Below are positions 1 to 8,277 of a stretch of DNA of 64,000 nucleotides, one piece after another. Below the pieces are notes generated by a model that worked only from the letters and a program-made list of their open reading frames with translations, was not told where the DNA came from and did no database searches. Within the stretch, counting starts at the first letter, position 1; every line of letters begins with the position of its first letter. Made by a program: the position numbers and the translations under genes. This DNA comes from Modestobacter excelsi (GTDB taxonomy: Bacteria; Actinomycetota; Actinomycetes; Mycobacteriales; Geodermatophilaceae): positions 1 through 64,000 of the forward strand of contig NZ_SJEX01000003.1 of assembly GCF_005930495.1 (NCBI RefSeq). Reading direction: 5' to 3'.

Positions 1-1847
1 GTCGCGGGGGGCACCGTCGTGGTGGGCGTCCGCTGCGGCACGGCCTCGTCCTGCGGTCCGGCGGGGCTCGGTGAGGTGGGCAGCCGGGACAGCGGGCCGG
101 GCGCCTCGACGGGGAGGACCGGGGTGCGGGCCGGCGCACTCGTCCCCGCGGCGTCCGGGTCCTGCGCCAGGGCGGTCGAGGGGCCGCCGTCGTCGGCCGC
201 GTCGCGCAGGAACGCCTGCGGCAGCAGCCCCGCCCCGGCGAGGACGCCGAACACCAGGACGGTGGTCACCGCGGCGCGCACGCTCCAGGGCACCTGGCGG
301 GGGCCTCCCGTCGGGGAGGTCCGCAGCCACTCCAGCACGCGCCGGCCGGCCGCTGCCGCCGGGGAGCTGAGCACCCCGCACAGCACGGCGCCGGCGAGCA
401 GGACGGCGGCACCGACCAGCAGCGCCGTCGCGTAGCCGCTGGCGAACGCGTCGCGCGCGCCGGCGGCCACGGCCGCGCCCTCGGGACCCAGCTGGGCGGA
501 GAGCCCGAGGGCCTGGGCGATGCCGGCCTCCGCCCGGGCGGCGTCCGGGGCGGACAGGCCCGACACCGCACCGAGCACCTGGTCGCCGTAGCCGGTCAGC
601 AGGACGCTCGCCGCGACCGCGCCACCAAGCGCGCCGCCCACCTCCCTGGTCACGTCGTTCACCGCCGCGGCGAGCGTGCGGCGGTCCGCCGGCAGCCCGT
701 CGATGATGAGCGTGGTGCCCGGGGTCAGTGCCAGCCCGAACCCGATGCCGAAGACGAACAGCGCCGCCCCGAACCGCCACAGCGCCGCTCCGCCGTCCGC
801 CTGCCAGGCCAGCAGCCCCAGCCCCAGCGCCATCTGGGCCATGCCCCACGCCGCCACGGGCCGGGCACCGAAGCGGCGCAGCAGCGCCGGGGCGGCCTGC
901 GCCGTGGGGCCGATGCCCAGGGCCATCGGGGCCAGCCACAGCGCCGCCTGCAGCGGGGAGAGCCCGTGCACGTACTGCAGCCACTGCGGCGCCAGGAAGA
1001 ACAGCCCGAACGCGGCGAAGAACTGCAGGAAGACCACGGCGCTGCCCGCTGAGAGGCCGGGGGAGCGGAACAGGCGGACGTCCAGCATCGGGTGGGGGCT
1101 GCGCAGCTCGGCCAGCACGAACGCCGTCAGCACCAGGAGGCCCCCGGCCAGCGCGGTGACGGTGAGCCCGTCGGTCCAGCCGCGCTCGGGACCCTCGATG
1201 ACCCCGTAGACCACGCCGGCGAGGCCGACGAGCGCCAGCAGGCCGCCGACCGGGTCCAGCGACAGGTGCGGGTCGGCCGACGGCGGGACGACCGCCACGC
1301 ACAGCGCCAGGACGACGGCCGACAGCACCCCGAAGGCGATCTGGACGCTGCCCCACCAAGCGACCTCCAGCAGGACGCCGGCGATCAGCAGCCCGAGCAG
1401 CGCACCGGCGCCGGAGACCGCGGCCCACACCCCGATCGCCGAGGACCGGCGCTCCGGCGGGTAGGCGTCGACGAGCACCGACAGGGTCGCCGGCATGACC
1501 GCCGCCGCCCCGGCTCCGGCCAGCGCGCGCAGCACGATCAGCTGCGTGGGGTCGGTGACCAGCCCCGAGGCGAGGCTGCACACCGCGAACACGCCCAGCC
1601 CGAGCAGCAGGGCGGTGCGGCGGCCGTACTTGTCCGCGGCGATGCCGAGCGGCAGCAGCAGAGCGGCGAAGACGAGGGCGTAGACGTTCACCACCCAGGT
1701 CAGCTCGGTCTGGGAGGCACCGGTCGACCGGGCGATCTCCGGCATGGCGAGGGCCAGCGACGAGCCGGCCCCGATCACCAGCGCCAGGGCTGCGCACATG
1801 ACCGCCAGCAGCGCGCCGAGCCTCCCGTGCGTCGTCCGCTGGGGCAT
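1..1847 (-). CDS. MFS drug-efflux transporter, DHA2/EmrB-QacA type (3' end outside window)
   Basis: The reading frame is open from the ATG at 1847 to the window edge, so about 615 residues are visible and the stop is missing. It reads as a long series of hydrophobic segments typical of the 14-helix DHA2 branch of the major facilitator superfamily, which exports drugs or organic cations using the proton gradient. An ADKYGRR-like loop follows the second helix, as in the MFS signature. The visible C-terminal part is a Pro/Ala/Thr-rich tail after the last helix. A TGGAG ribosome site lies five bases before the start. The gene is divergent from a TetR regulator that probably controls it. The substrate cannot be read from the sequence. 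Confidence 0.85.
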   Translation of the reverse strand, partial: MPQRTTHGRLGALLAVMCAALALVIGAGSSLALAMPEIARSTGASQTELTWVVNVYALVFAALLLPLGIAADKYGRRTALLLGLGVFAVCSLASGLVTDPTQLIVLRALAGAGAAAVMPATLSVLVDAYPPERRSSAIGVWAAVSGAGALLGLLIAGVLLEVAWWGSVQIAFGVLSAVVLALCVAVVPPSADPHLSLDPVGGLLALVGLAGVVYGVIEGPERGWTDGLTVTALAGGLLVLTAFVLAELRSPHPMLDVRLFRSPGLSAGSAVVFLQFFAAFGLFFLAPQWLQYVHGLSPLQAALWLAPMALGIGPTAQAAPALLRRFGARPVAAWGMAQMALGLGLLAWQADGGAALWRFGAALFVFGIGFGLALTPGTTLIIDGLPADRRTLAAAVNDVTREVGGALGGAVAASVLLTGYGDQVLGAVSGLSAPDAARAEAGIAQALGLSAQLGPEGAAVAAGARDAFASGYATALLVGAAVLLAGAVLCGVLSSPAAAAGRRVLEWLRTSPTGGPRQVPWSVRAAVTTVLVFGVLAGAGLLPQAFLRDAADDGGPSTALAQDPDAAGTSAPARTPVLPVEAPGPLSRLPTSPSPAGPQDEAVPQRTPTTTVPPA

Positions 1848-1909
1848 GCTCACTCCATACGTTCGCCTCATACGCTCGTCTCAGGGCTGGGCACCAGCAT
1901 GGAGGTCGG
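1848..1909. promoter_or_regulatory. Divergent promoter/operator region with direct repeat CATACGYTCG
   Basis: The 62-base gap between the efflux gene and the TetR gene holds two copies of CATACG(T/C)TCG, starting at 1856 and 1869, 13 bases apart. Repeats of this kind between a TetR gene and its divergent target are usual operator candidates. Assignment to this regulator is inference. Confidence 0.4.
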
Positions 1910-2518
1910 ATGACGCAGACCGCTACCCCCTCGCGGTTGTTGGACGCCGCGGAGGAGCTCCTCGCCCAGCACGGACCGGCGGGCACCTCCGTGCGGAACG
2001 TGCTGCGACTGGCCGGGGTCGCCAACGCCGCCGCGGTGGGCTACTACTTCGGCGGCAAGGCCGCCCTCGTCGCCGCGGTGGAACGCCGGGTGGTCGACCA
2101 GGTGGTCGCCGACCGGGAGCTGTCCCTGCAGCCGCTCGTCGAGGCCCCCGACGTCGAGGGGCTGGTGGACGGCTGGGTGCGGCCGATCGTGACCCTGCGG
2201 TGCGCGGGGCGGGGCCGGTACGCCGCGCGGGTGTTCACCCGCATCTTCGACCAGCCCCCCGCCCAGTGGGAGGCCAACGGCGCGGCGGCGATCCGCGCCA
2301 TGGCCGGCCGGTACTGCGCCGTCCTGGCGCCGCTGCTGCCGCACCTGGACGCGCGCGAGCTGACCTGGCGCTGGCAGTCGGTCACCGCGAGCACGGACTT
2401 CTACGCCATCGGCGCGCTCGACTTCGGCGAGCCGGACCCCGGCCCGGACGACGTCGACCGGCACGTCCGAAGGCTCGTCGTCCCCGGCAGCGCCCTGCTG
2501 CGCGCCCCGGCGAGCTGA
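1910..2518 (+). CDS. TetR/AcrR-family transcriptional regulator
   Basis: This 202-residue protein has the TetR layout: an N-terminal helix-turn-helix domain in roughly residues 8-55, ending with the family signature YYFGGK at residues 45-50, followed by a helical ligand-binding domain. The family consists of ligand-released repressors, usually of a neighbouring transporter. The gene is divergent from the DHA2 exporter with 62 bases between starts, so it most likely represses that exporter and itself. A GGAGG site at 1901-1905 fits the ATG at 1910. An inverted repeat (2527-2536 with 2573-2582) after the stop may end transcription. Confidence 0.88.
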   Translation: MTQTATPSRLLDAAEELLAQHGPAGTSVRNVLRLAGVANAAAVGYYFGGKAALVAAVERRVVDQVVADRELSLQPLVEAPDVEGLVDGWVRPIVTLRCAGRGRYAARVFTRIFDQPPAQWEANGAAAIRAMAGRYCAVLAPLLPHLDARELTWRWQSVTASTDFYAIGALDFGEPDPGPDDVDRHVRRLVVPGSALLRAPAS

Positions 2519-2526
2519 CCGGACCA

Positions 2527-2582
2527 CCGCGCGGCCAGACCTTCCCAGCGGGGGGTGGACCCGCGAGGATCCGGCCGCGCGG
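2527..2582 (+). terminator. Possible terminator after the TetR gene
   Basis: CCGCGCGGCC at 2527-2536 pairs perfectly with GGCCGCGCGG at 2573-2582. The 36-base loop is long and there is no U tract, so this is only a candidate. Confidence 0.3.
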
Positions 2583-2629
2583 TCCCGCGCGAGCACCTCG
2601 CCAGCACCTCCGGTCGACAGGAGAGCCGG

Positions 2630-3823
2630 GTGGACGACGTCCTGTCGATCGACACCCTGGCCGCGGTGGCCGCGGTCTCGCTGCTGGCGGCCCTGGTCGT
2701 GGGGCTGTTCCCGCGGCTGCCCGTGCCGCAGGTGGTGCTGCTGCTGGCCGGCGGCATCCTCATCGGCCCGCACGCCCTCGACCTCGGGGCGGCAGCGGAC
2801 GTGCAGGTGCTCGCCGACGTCGGCCTCGGCTTCGTCTTCCTGCTGGCCGGCTACGAGCTCGACCTCCGGCTGTTCCGCCAGGACGCCGGCCGGCGCGCCC
2901 TGCTGGCCTGGTCGGTCTCGCTGGTCCTCGCGCTCGGGGTGGTCGGCGCGCTGGAGGCCGCCGGGATGGTCCGGGACTTCCTGCCGGTCGCGCTGGGCCT
3001 GACCACCACGGCGCTGGGCACGCTGCTGCCGGTACTGCGCGAGAAGGGCCTGCTCGGCGGCCCGCTGGGCCGGTACCTGCTGGCCACGGGCGGGGTCGGC
3101 GAGCTGCTGCCGGTGCTGGCCATCGCGGTGTTCCTGGGCACCCAGGGCCGGATCGCCGCGCTCGTCTCGCTCGGCACGGTCGCGCTGCTCGCAGTCCTGC
3201 TCGGGGTGCTGCGCCGGGGGGTCCACGAGGGCGGCCGGCTGGCCGGCGTCATCGCCGCCGGCCAGAACGAGACCGCGCAGATCACCCTGCGCGGGACGGT
3301 GGTGCTGCTGGTCACGCTCATCGCGCTCACCGACCAGTTCCACCTCGACGCGGTCCTCGGGGCCTTCCTGGCCGGCGTCGTCCTGCGCCGGTGGGTGGGG
3401 GAGGCGGCCCCGCTGCTGGAGTCCAAGCTCGACGCGGTGGGCTACGGCTTCTTCGTCCCGATCTTCTTCGTCTCCTCCGGGATGGCCCTGGACCTGCCGC
3501 GGATCGCCGAGGCGCCGCTGCGGCTGGTGCTCTTCTTCGTGCTCATGCTGGCCGTCCGGGGTGGCCCTGCGCTGCTGGTGTACCGCGGCGTGCTCCCGCC
3601 CCGGCAGCGGGCGCAGACCGCCCTGGTGAGCGCCACGGCGCTGCCGGTGCTGGTCGCGCTCACCGAGATCGGCCTGCGCAGCGGCACCATGCTGCCGGAG
3701 AACGCGGCCGCGCTGGTGGGTGCGGGCGTGCTCACCGTGCTGCTGCTCCCGGCGCTGGTCGTCGCCCTGGACCGGCGGCCCGAGGCAGCGACGCACGCAC
3801 CGGCGACCCCGGGGCCCGGGTGA
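2630..3823 (+). CDS. Cation:proton antiporter, CPA2 (Kef-type) family
   Basis: This 397-residue integral membrane protein has about 12 hydrophobic segments and ends soon after the transmembrane domain, with no RCK/TrkA regulatory domain. The organisation and stretches such as GAFLAGVVLRRW match the Na+/H+ exchanger-like (PF00999) CPA2 family, which exchanges Na+ or K+ for protons and helps in pH and ion homeostasis. I chose the GTG at 2630 because AGGAGA at 2619-2624 sits just upstream; the same frame could open earlier, at 2555, but without a site. Its stop overlaps the start of the next gene (GTGA), so the two are co-translated. Confidence 0.85.
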   Translation: MDDVLSIDTLAAVAAVSLLAALVVGLFPRLPVPQVVLLLAGGILIGPHALDLGAAADVQVLADVGLGFVFLLAGYELDLRLFRQDAGRRALLAWSVSLVLALGVVGALEAAGMVRDFLPVALGLTTTALGTLLPVLREKGLLGGPLGRYLLATGGVGELLPVLAIAVFLGTQGRIAALVSLGTVALLAVLLGVLRRGVHEGGRLAGVIAAGQNETAQITLRGTVVLLVTLIALTDQFHLDAVLGAFLAGVVLRRWVGEAAPLLESKLDAVGYGFFVPIFFVSSGMALDLPRIAEAPLRLVLFFVLMLAVRGGPALLVYRGVLPPRQRAQTALVSATALPVLVALTEIGLRSGTMLPENAAALVGAGVLTVLLLPALVVALDRRPEAATHAPATPGPG

Positions 3824-4698
3824 CCGGCTGGGACTGGGCAGCCGCCGGCCTCGCCCTGGTGGCCGCGGCGCTGTTCGCGGTCGCCTCGGCGGTGCAGCAG
3901 CGGTCGGCGGCGGCCGTCCCGGACGGGCAGGCCGGCGGTCTGCGGCTGCTGCGGCACCTGCTGCGGTCCCGGTGGTGGTGGGCCGGCACGCTGGCCGACT
4001 CCGGCGGCTACCTGGCACAGGCCGCCGCCCTCGGTCTCGGCTCCCTGGTGCTGGTGCAGCCGCTGCTGGTCACGACCGTGCTGTTCGCGCTGCCGCTGGG
4101 TGCCCGCTGGGCGCACCGGCGGCTGAGCCGGTCGGACTGGGCGTGGGCCGGCGTCCTGGTGGTCGCGCTCGCCGCGTTCGTGGCGACCGGCGAGCCGACC
4201 GCCGGCGACGACACCGCCGGCTGGCGCAGCTGGCTGCCGGCCTGGGTCGTCCTCGGCGCCGCGGTCACCGGCTGCCTCGTCGGGGCCGCGGTGCGCCGCG
4301 GCACCCCTCGCGCGGTGCTGCTGGCGATCACGACGGGCGTGGCCTACGGCCTCGCCGCGGCCCTCACCAAGGGCGTGGTCAGCCTCCTGGACGACGGCCC
4401 CGCGGCCGTGCTGGGCCACTGGGGCACCTACCTGCTGGTCGCGGTGCTCGCCGGGGGCACCGTGGTGCAGCAGTCGGCGTACCAGGCCGGCCCGCTCGAG
4501 GCGTCGCTACCCGCGGCGACGGTGGGCGAGCCCGTGGTCGCCGTCGCGCTCGGCCTCACGGTGCTCGGCGAGCGGGTGCAGGCCGACGGCGCGGAGTGGC
4601 TGCTGATCGCCGTGCTCACGGTGGCGATGGGAGTGGCCACGGTGGCGCTGGCCCGGTCCTCGGCCGCGCCGCTGCCGACACCCGTCGCGCCGTCGTGA
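3820..4698 (+). CDS. DMT-superfamily (EamA/NIPA-like) membrane protein
   Basis: This 292-residue protein has about nine to ten transmembrane segments and two related halves, as in the drug/metabolite transporter superfamily. The N-terminal stretch FAVASAVQQRSAA is typical of a group of actinobacterial DMT proteins close to the NIPA magnesium-transporter-like family. The function within DMT (drug, metabolite or Mg2+ transport) cannot be decided here. The GTG start overlaps the stop of the antiporter gene (GTGA), so the two probably form a translationally coupled pair. The same frame extends far upstream as an artefact across earlier genes; the coupling sets the start. Confidence 0.75.
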   Translation: MTGWDWAAAGLALVAAALFAVASAVQQRSAAAVPDGQAGGLRLLRHLLRSRWWWAGTLADSGGYLAQAAALGLGSLVLVQPLLVTTVLFALPLGARWAHRRLSRSDWAWAGVLVVALAAFVATGEPTAGDDTAGWRSWLPAWVVLGAAVTGCLVGAAVRRGTPRAVLLAITTGVAYGLAAALTKGVVSLLDDGPAAVLGHWGTYLLVAVLAGGTVVQQSAYQAGPLEASLPAATVGEPVVAVALGLTVLGERVQADGAEWLLIAVLTVAMGVATVALARSSAAPLPTPVAPS

Positions 4699-4705
4699 CG
4701 GCGGG

Positions 4706-7700
4706 TCACGCCGCTGCCTGCGCCGGCGGGTCCGAGGGTGCGGGGACCCCGCCGACGCCCCGCGGGACGAGCAGCGTCCCGATGCCGGGCACCGACAGGA
4801 AGCCCTCGGCGCCGGCGTAGCGGAGGGCGACCCGCGGCAGGTCGGCGGTGCTGCGGACGGCGAGGACGCGGGGCAGCCACTCGGGGGCGAACCGCTCGTT
4901 GAAGTCCCGGAGCGAGCGGATCTGGAAGAACGGGTTGAGCAGGCCGACCGCCCAGCGGGCGGCACGCTGGGACGGGGTGAACGCCACGTCGTCGGCGAAC
5001 AACCGGCCCCACATCGCGAAGTTCATCGACAGCCGGGCCACGCCCCGCCCGCCCAGCTCCGTCGCGGTGGACGCGATGAGGAACTCGGTCGTCCCGTTCG
5101 GGGCGTCCGGGTCGTGCCGCATCAGGTCCAGCGTGTACCCGAAGTCGGGCCCGTGGGCAGGCACCAGTCGCAGGAAACCGCCCGCCCGACCGGCCTCGTC
5201 GAGGGCGACGCAGAGCAGGAACCCCGGGTCGGCACCGGCGCCGCGCACGTCCTGGGACAGCGTCATGGTGAACCCGCGCTCGGGGGCCTTGCCCCGCCAG
5301 CGGGCGCTGATCGCGTTGAGCTGGTCGACCAGCGCTGGCGCCGCACCGGCCTCGGCGACCAGCCGGAAGCGGTACGTGCGGCCGACCCGCCGCACGGCCG
5401 CGCGGAGGCTCTTGCGACCGGGGCCGTCGAGGGTGAAGCGCCGGCAGTCGATGACGGCCTCGTCGCCCAGGTAGCTGGAGGTGAAGCCGCGCGAGGCGTA
5501 CAGCGGCATGCTCGCCTCGCGGACGGCCAGCAGGGCCGGCGTCCAGGCCCGCTCCTCGCACATGGCGAGGAACTCGTCGAGGACCCGGACCACCGACTCG
5601 CGGGCCCCGATCGGGTCGCCCGAGACCAGCGCGAACCCGCCGACGTAGGTGTAGGCGAGGAAGGCCTCGCCGTCCCGGGAGAAGAAGAACGCCTTGTCGT
5701 CGCGCAGCGCGAAGTACGCGAGGGTGTCCCAGCCGTAGGTGTGCACCAGGCGGTCGGCGTGCGCCCAGTCGTCCTCGGTGTGCGGGCGGGTGGCGGTCAG
5801 CGGCCGCAGCAGCAGCACGGCGAGCAGGACGAACCCGACCACCCCCAGCGCCAGCAGCGCCGCCGGCAGGAAGGAGGCGATGAACGCCGACCGGTAGGTG
5901 TAGGGACCGTCCACCCCGACCAGCCCGCCGAACACCGTGCCCAGTGCGCCGCCGAGGGTGAGGTCCGGCTCGATCCGGGACCGCTCGGCCCACAGCGCGG
6001 AGAGGCCGAACGCCAGCACGCCGGCCAGGTAGAGCGGGAGCACGTGCAGCAGGCGCAGCAGGGACGGCGGGTCGCCGGGGGCGCGGAAGGCCGCCCGGTA
6101 GCGCACCAGCGCGGCCAGCAGCAGCCCGCACATCACCACCGCGACCGGGTGCGGCCCCTTCACGACGTGCGCCACCGCCCCGACGGCGAACAGGGTCACG
6201 GTGACCTGCCAGGCCCGCTGCTTGCGCCGCGCGAGCTGGTCGGCGAGCAGCACCAGCAGCAGGCCGACGACCACCGACCCCACCGCGCCGGCCACCGGGA
6301 CCCACAGCGGGTCGATGGCCGGCCCGTCCCCGCCGAAGCGGGAGTGCACCACGGGCAGCCGGACCAGCAGCTGCAGCACCCCGCTCAGCGCGGTCAGCCC
6401 GGCGAGCACCCGGACGGCCAGCGGGTGGACCCCGGCGCGAGGCGGCGCGGGCGGCACCGGGTGCGCCGAGGGCGCCATGGCCGGCAGCGCGGTCACCGAG
6501 GCGGCCCCAGAGGTGTGCCCCGGGACCTGCTCCGGCGCCTGCCCCGGGGTGGCGATGCTGCCGGCCGGGATCGGGGTCGGCGCCACCAGCGGCCGCGGCG
6601 CACCGGCCGGCCCGCCACCGGGCGGCGGGCCGGACTCGGGCCGCAGCGTCGGGAAGAGGATGACCTCGCGGATGGAGTCGACGCCGGCCAGCAGCATCAC
6701 CAGCCGGTCGATGCCGATGCCGAGCCCGCCGGTGCACGGCATGCCCCGCTCGAGCGCCCGGACGTAGTCCAGGTCGACGTCCCCGGCCTCCGGGTCGCCG
6801 CGGGTCTTCGCCCGTGCCTCCGCCTCGAAGGCGGCCAGCTGCTCCACCGGGTCGTTCTGCTCGGAGTAGGCGTTGCACAGCTCGAAGCCGGCGACGATGA
6901 GCTCGAACCGCTCGACGTAGGCCGGGTCGTCGCGGTGGGTGCGGGCCAGCGGCGAGACCTCGCGCGGGTAGTCGGTGCAGAAGACCGGGCCGACGATCGA
7001 GTGCTGCACCTGCTCGTCGTAGACCTCCTTCATCAGCCGGCCCGGTCCCCAGCCGGCCTCGTACGGGATGCCCAGCCGGTCCAGGACGGCGCGCGCCTCC
7101 CCGATCGGCATGCCGGGGTGCATCGTGGCGCCGGTGACCTCGGCGATCATGTCGGCGAAGCGCTTCCGGGGCCACGGGGTCGCGGCGAGGTCGATGGCCT
7201 GCCCGCCGTGGTGCACGGTGAGGTCGGCGGCGTCCGGGCCCAGCGCGGCCCGGGCGGCGCCGGTCACCATCCCCTCGACCAGGTCCATCATGTCGGTGTA
7301 GTCGGCGAAGGCCTGGTAGGCCTCCAGCATCGTGAACTCCGGGTTGTGCCGGGTGTCGATGCCCTCGTTGCGGAACACCCGGCCGATCTCGAACACCCGC
7401 TCCATCCCGCCCACGATCAGCCGCTTGAGGTGCAGCTCCAGCGCGATGCGCAGGTACAGGTCCAGGTCCAGCGCGTTGTGGTGGGTGACGAACGGCCGGG
7501 CGCTGGCCCCGCCCTGGATGGTCTGCAGCACCGGGCCCTCGACCTCGGTGAACCCGCGGTCCTCGAGGTGCCGGCGGATGGCGCGGACCGCCGCGTGCCG
7601 GATCCGGAAGACCTCGCGGGTGCGCTCGTTGACCTCCAGGTCGGCGTAGCGCTGCCGGTAGCGGGTCTCGACGTCGGTCAGCCCCCGGTGCTTGTCCGGG

Positions 7701-8140
7701 GGTTCCAGCAGCGCCTTGCCCAGGACGGCGAAGTCCTCGACGCACACCGACAGCTCGCCCCGCCGGGTGGTCATCACGGTGCCCTCGACGCCGAGCCAGT
7801 CGCCCCGGTCGACGTCGTCGAACTCGCCGTGGCGCGCGGCGCCGAGCACGGAGGTGTCGACGAACAGCTGCACGGCCCCGGTGCGGTCGCGCAGCGAGGC
7901 GAAGGTGAGCCGTCCCTGCCGCCGGATCAGCTCCACCCGGCCGGCGATCCGCACCCGGTCCGGCGTCCGGGTGTCCGGTACGAGCGTGGTGTGCGTGCTG
8001 CGGATCGACGCGGCCGTCGCGTCGGTCGGGTACCGGTAGGGGTAGCCGGCCACGCCGCGGGCGTGCAGCGCCTCGAGCTTCGCCAGCCGGTGCGCCCGCT
8101 GGTCGGGGCGCTGTCCGGCGACGTCGGTCTCGCTGACCAT
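4706..8140 (-). CDS. Bifunctional lysyl-tRNA synthetase / phosphatidylglycerol lysyltransferase, LysX-like with inverted domain order
   Basis: This protein of about 1144 residues charges tRNA with lysine and is predicted to transfer lysine to phosphatidylglycerol, making cationic lipid that protects against cationic peptides. Residues about 25-500 are a class II lysyl-tRNA synthetase: an OB-fold anticodon domain, motif 2 with FRNEG, and motif 3 GLGIGIDRLVM. A Pro/Gly-rich linker follows. About six transmembrane segments occupy residues 555-790, and an MprF-type (DUF2156) acyltransferase domain runs to the C-terminus. In mycobacterial LysX the membrane transferase half comes first and the synthetase last; here the order is reversed. 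The ATG at 8140 has an AGGA site seven bases upstream; an in-frame ATG at 8209 is the alternative. The gene converges on the DMT gene with a 7-base gap. Confidence 0.88.
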   Translation of the reverse strand: MVSETDVAGQRPDQRAHRLAKLEALHARGVAGYPYRYPTDATAASIRSTHTTLVPDTRTPDRVRIAGRVELIRRQGRLTFASLRDRTGAVQLFVDTSVLGAARHGEFDDVDRGDWLGVEGTVMTTRRGELSVCVEDFAVLGKALLEPPDKHRGLTDVETRYRQRYADLEVNERTREVFRIRHAAVRAIRRHLEDRGFTEVEGPVLQTIQGGASARPFVTHHNALDLDLYLRIALELHLKRLIVGGMERVFEIGRVFRNEGIDTRHNPEFTMLEAYQAFADYTDMMDLVEGMVTGAARAALGPDAADLTVHHGGQAIDLAATPWPRKRFADMIAEVTGATMHPGMPIGEARAVLDRLGIPYEAGWGPGRLMKEVYDEQVQHSIVGPVFCTDYPREVSPLARTHRDDPAYVERFELIVAGFELCNAYSEQNDPVEQLAAFEAEARAKTRGDPEAGDVDLDYVRALERGMPCTGGLGIGIDRLVMLLAGVDSIREVILFPTLRPESGPPPGGGPAGAPRPLVAPTPIPAGSIATPGQAPEQVPGHTSGAASVTALPAMAPSAHPVPPAPPRAGVHPLAVRVLAGLTALSGVLQLLVRLPVVHSRFGGDGPAIDPLWVPVAGAVGSVVVGLLLVLLADQLARRKQRAWQVTVTLFAVGAVAHVVKGPHPVAVVMCGLLLAALVRYRAAFRAPGDPPSLLRLLHVLPLYLAGVLAFGLSALWAERSRIEPDLTLGGALGTVFGGLVGVDGPYTYRSAFIASFLPAALLALGVVGFVLLAVLLLRPLTATRPHTEDDWAHADRLVHTYGWDTLAYFALRDDKAFFFSRDGEAFLAYTYVGGFALVSGDPIGARESVVRVLDEFLAMCEERAWTPALLAVREASMPLYASRGFTSSYLGDEAVIDCRRFTLDGPGRKSLRAAVRRVGRTYRFRLVAEAGAAPALVDQLNAISARWRGKAPERGFTMTLSQDVRGAGADPGFLLCVALDEAGRAGGFLRLVPAHGPDFGYTLDLMRHDPDAPNGTTEFLIASTATELGGRGVARLSMNFAMWGRLFADDVAFTPSQRAARWAVGLLNPFFQIRSLRDFNERFAPEWLPRVLAVRSTADLPRVALRYAGAEGFLSVPGIGTLLVPRGVGGVPAPSDPPAQAAA

Positions 8141-8277
8141 CGCGCCATCCTGGGGACCGGCGTCCGCCCGCGGTCGGCATCCACCGACGGGGGCGGGATC
8201 GTGCCGCACCGCGCCGGTGCGTCGCTGCGCTGCTGACCGGGGCGGTCGCTGCCCGTGCGGTCGGCCCGGTCAGCCGC

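Noticed and set aside
1744-4698. A 984-codon plus-strand frame that seems to fuse several genes
   Set aside because: Only its last 292 codons look like a protein (the DMT gene); the rest lies out of frame across the TetR and antiporter genes.
5114-8236. A 1040-codon plus-strand frame opposite the LysX-like gene
   Set aside because: Low-complexity Arg/His/Gln/Val-rich translation with no domain; the minus strand carries all aminoacyl-tRNA synthetase motifs.
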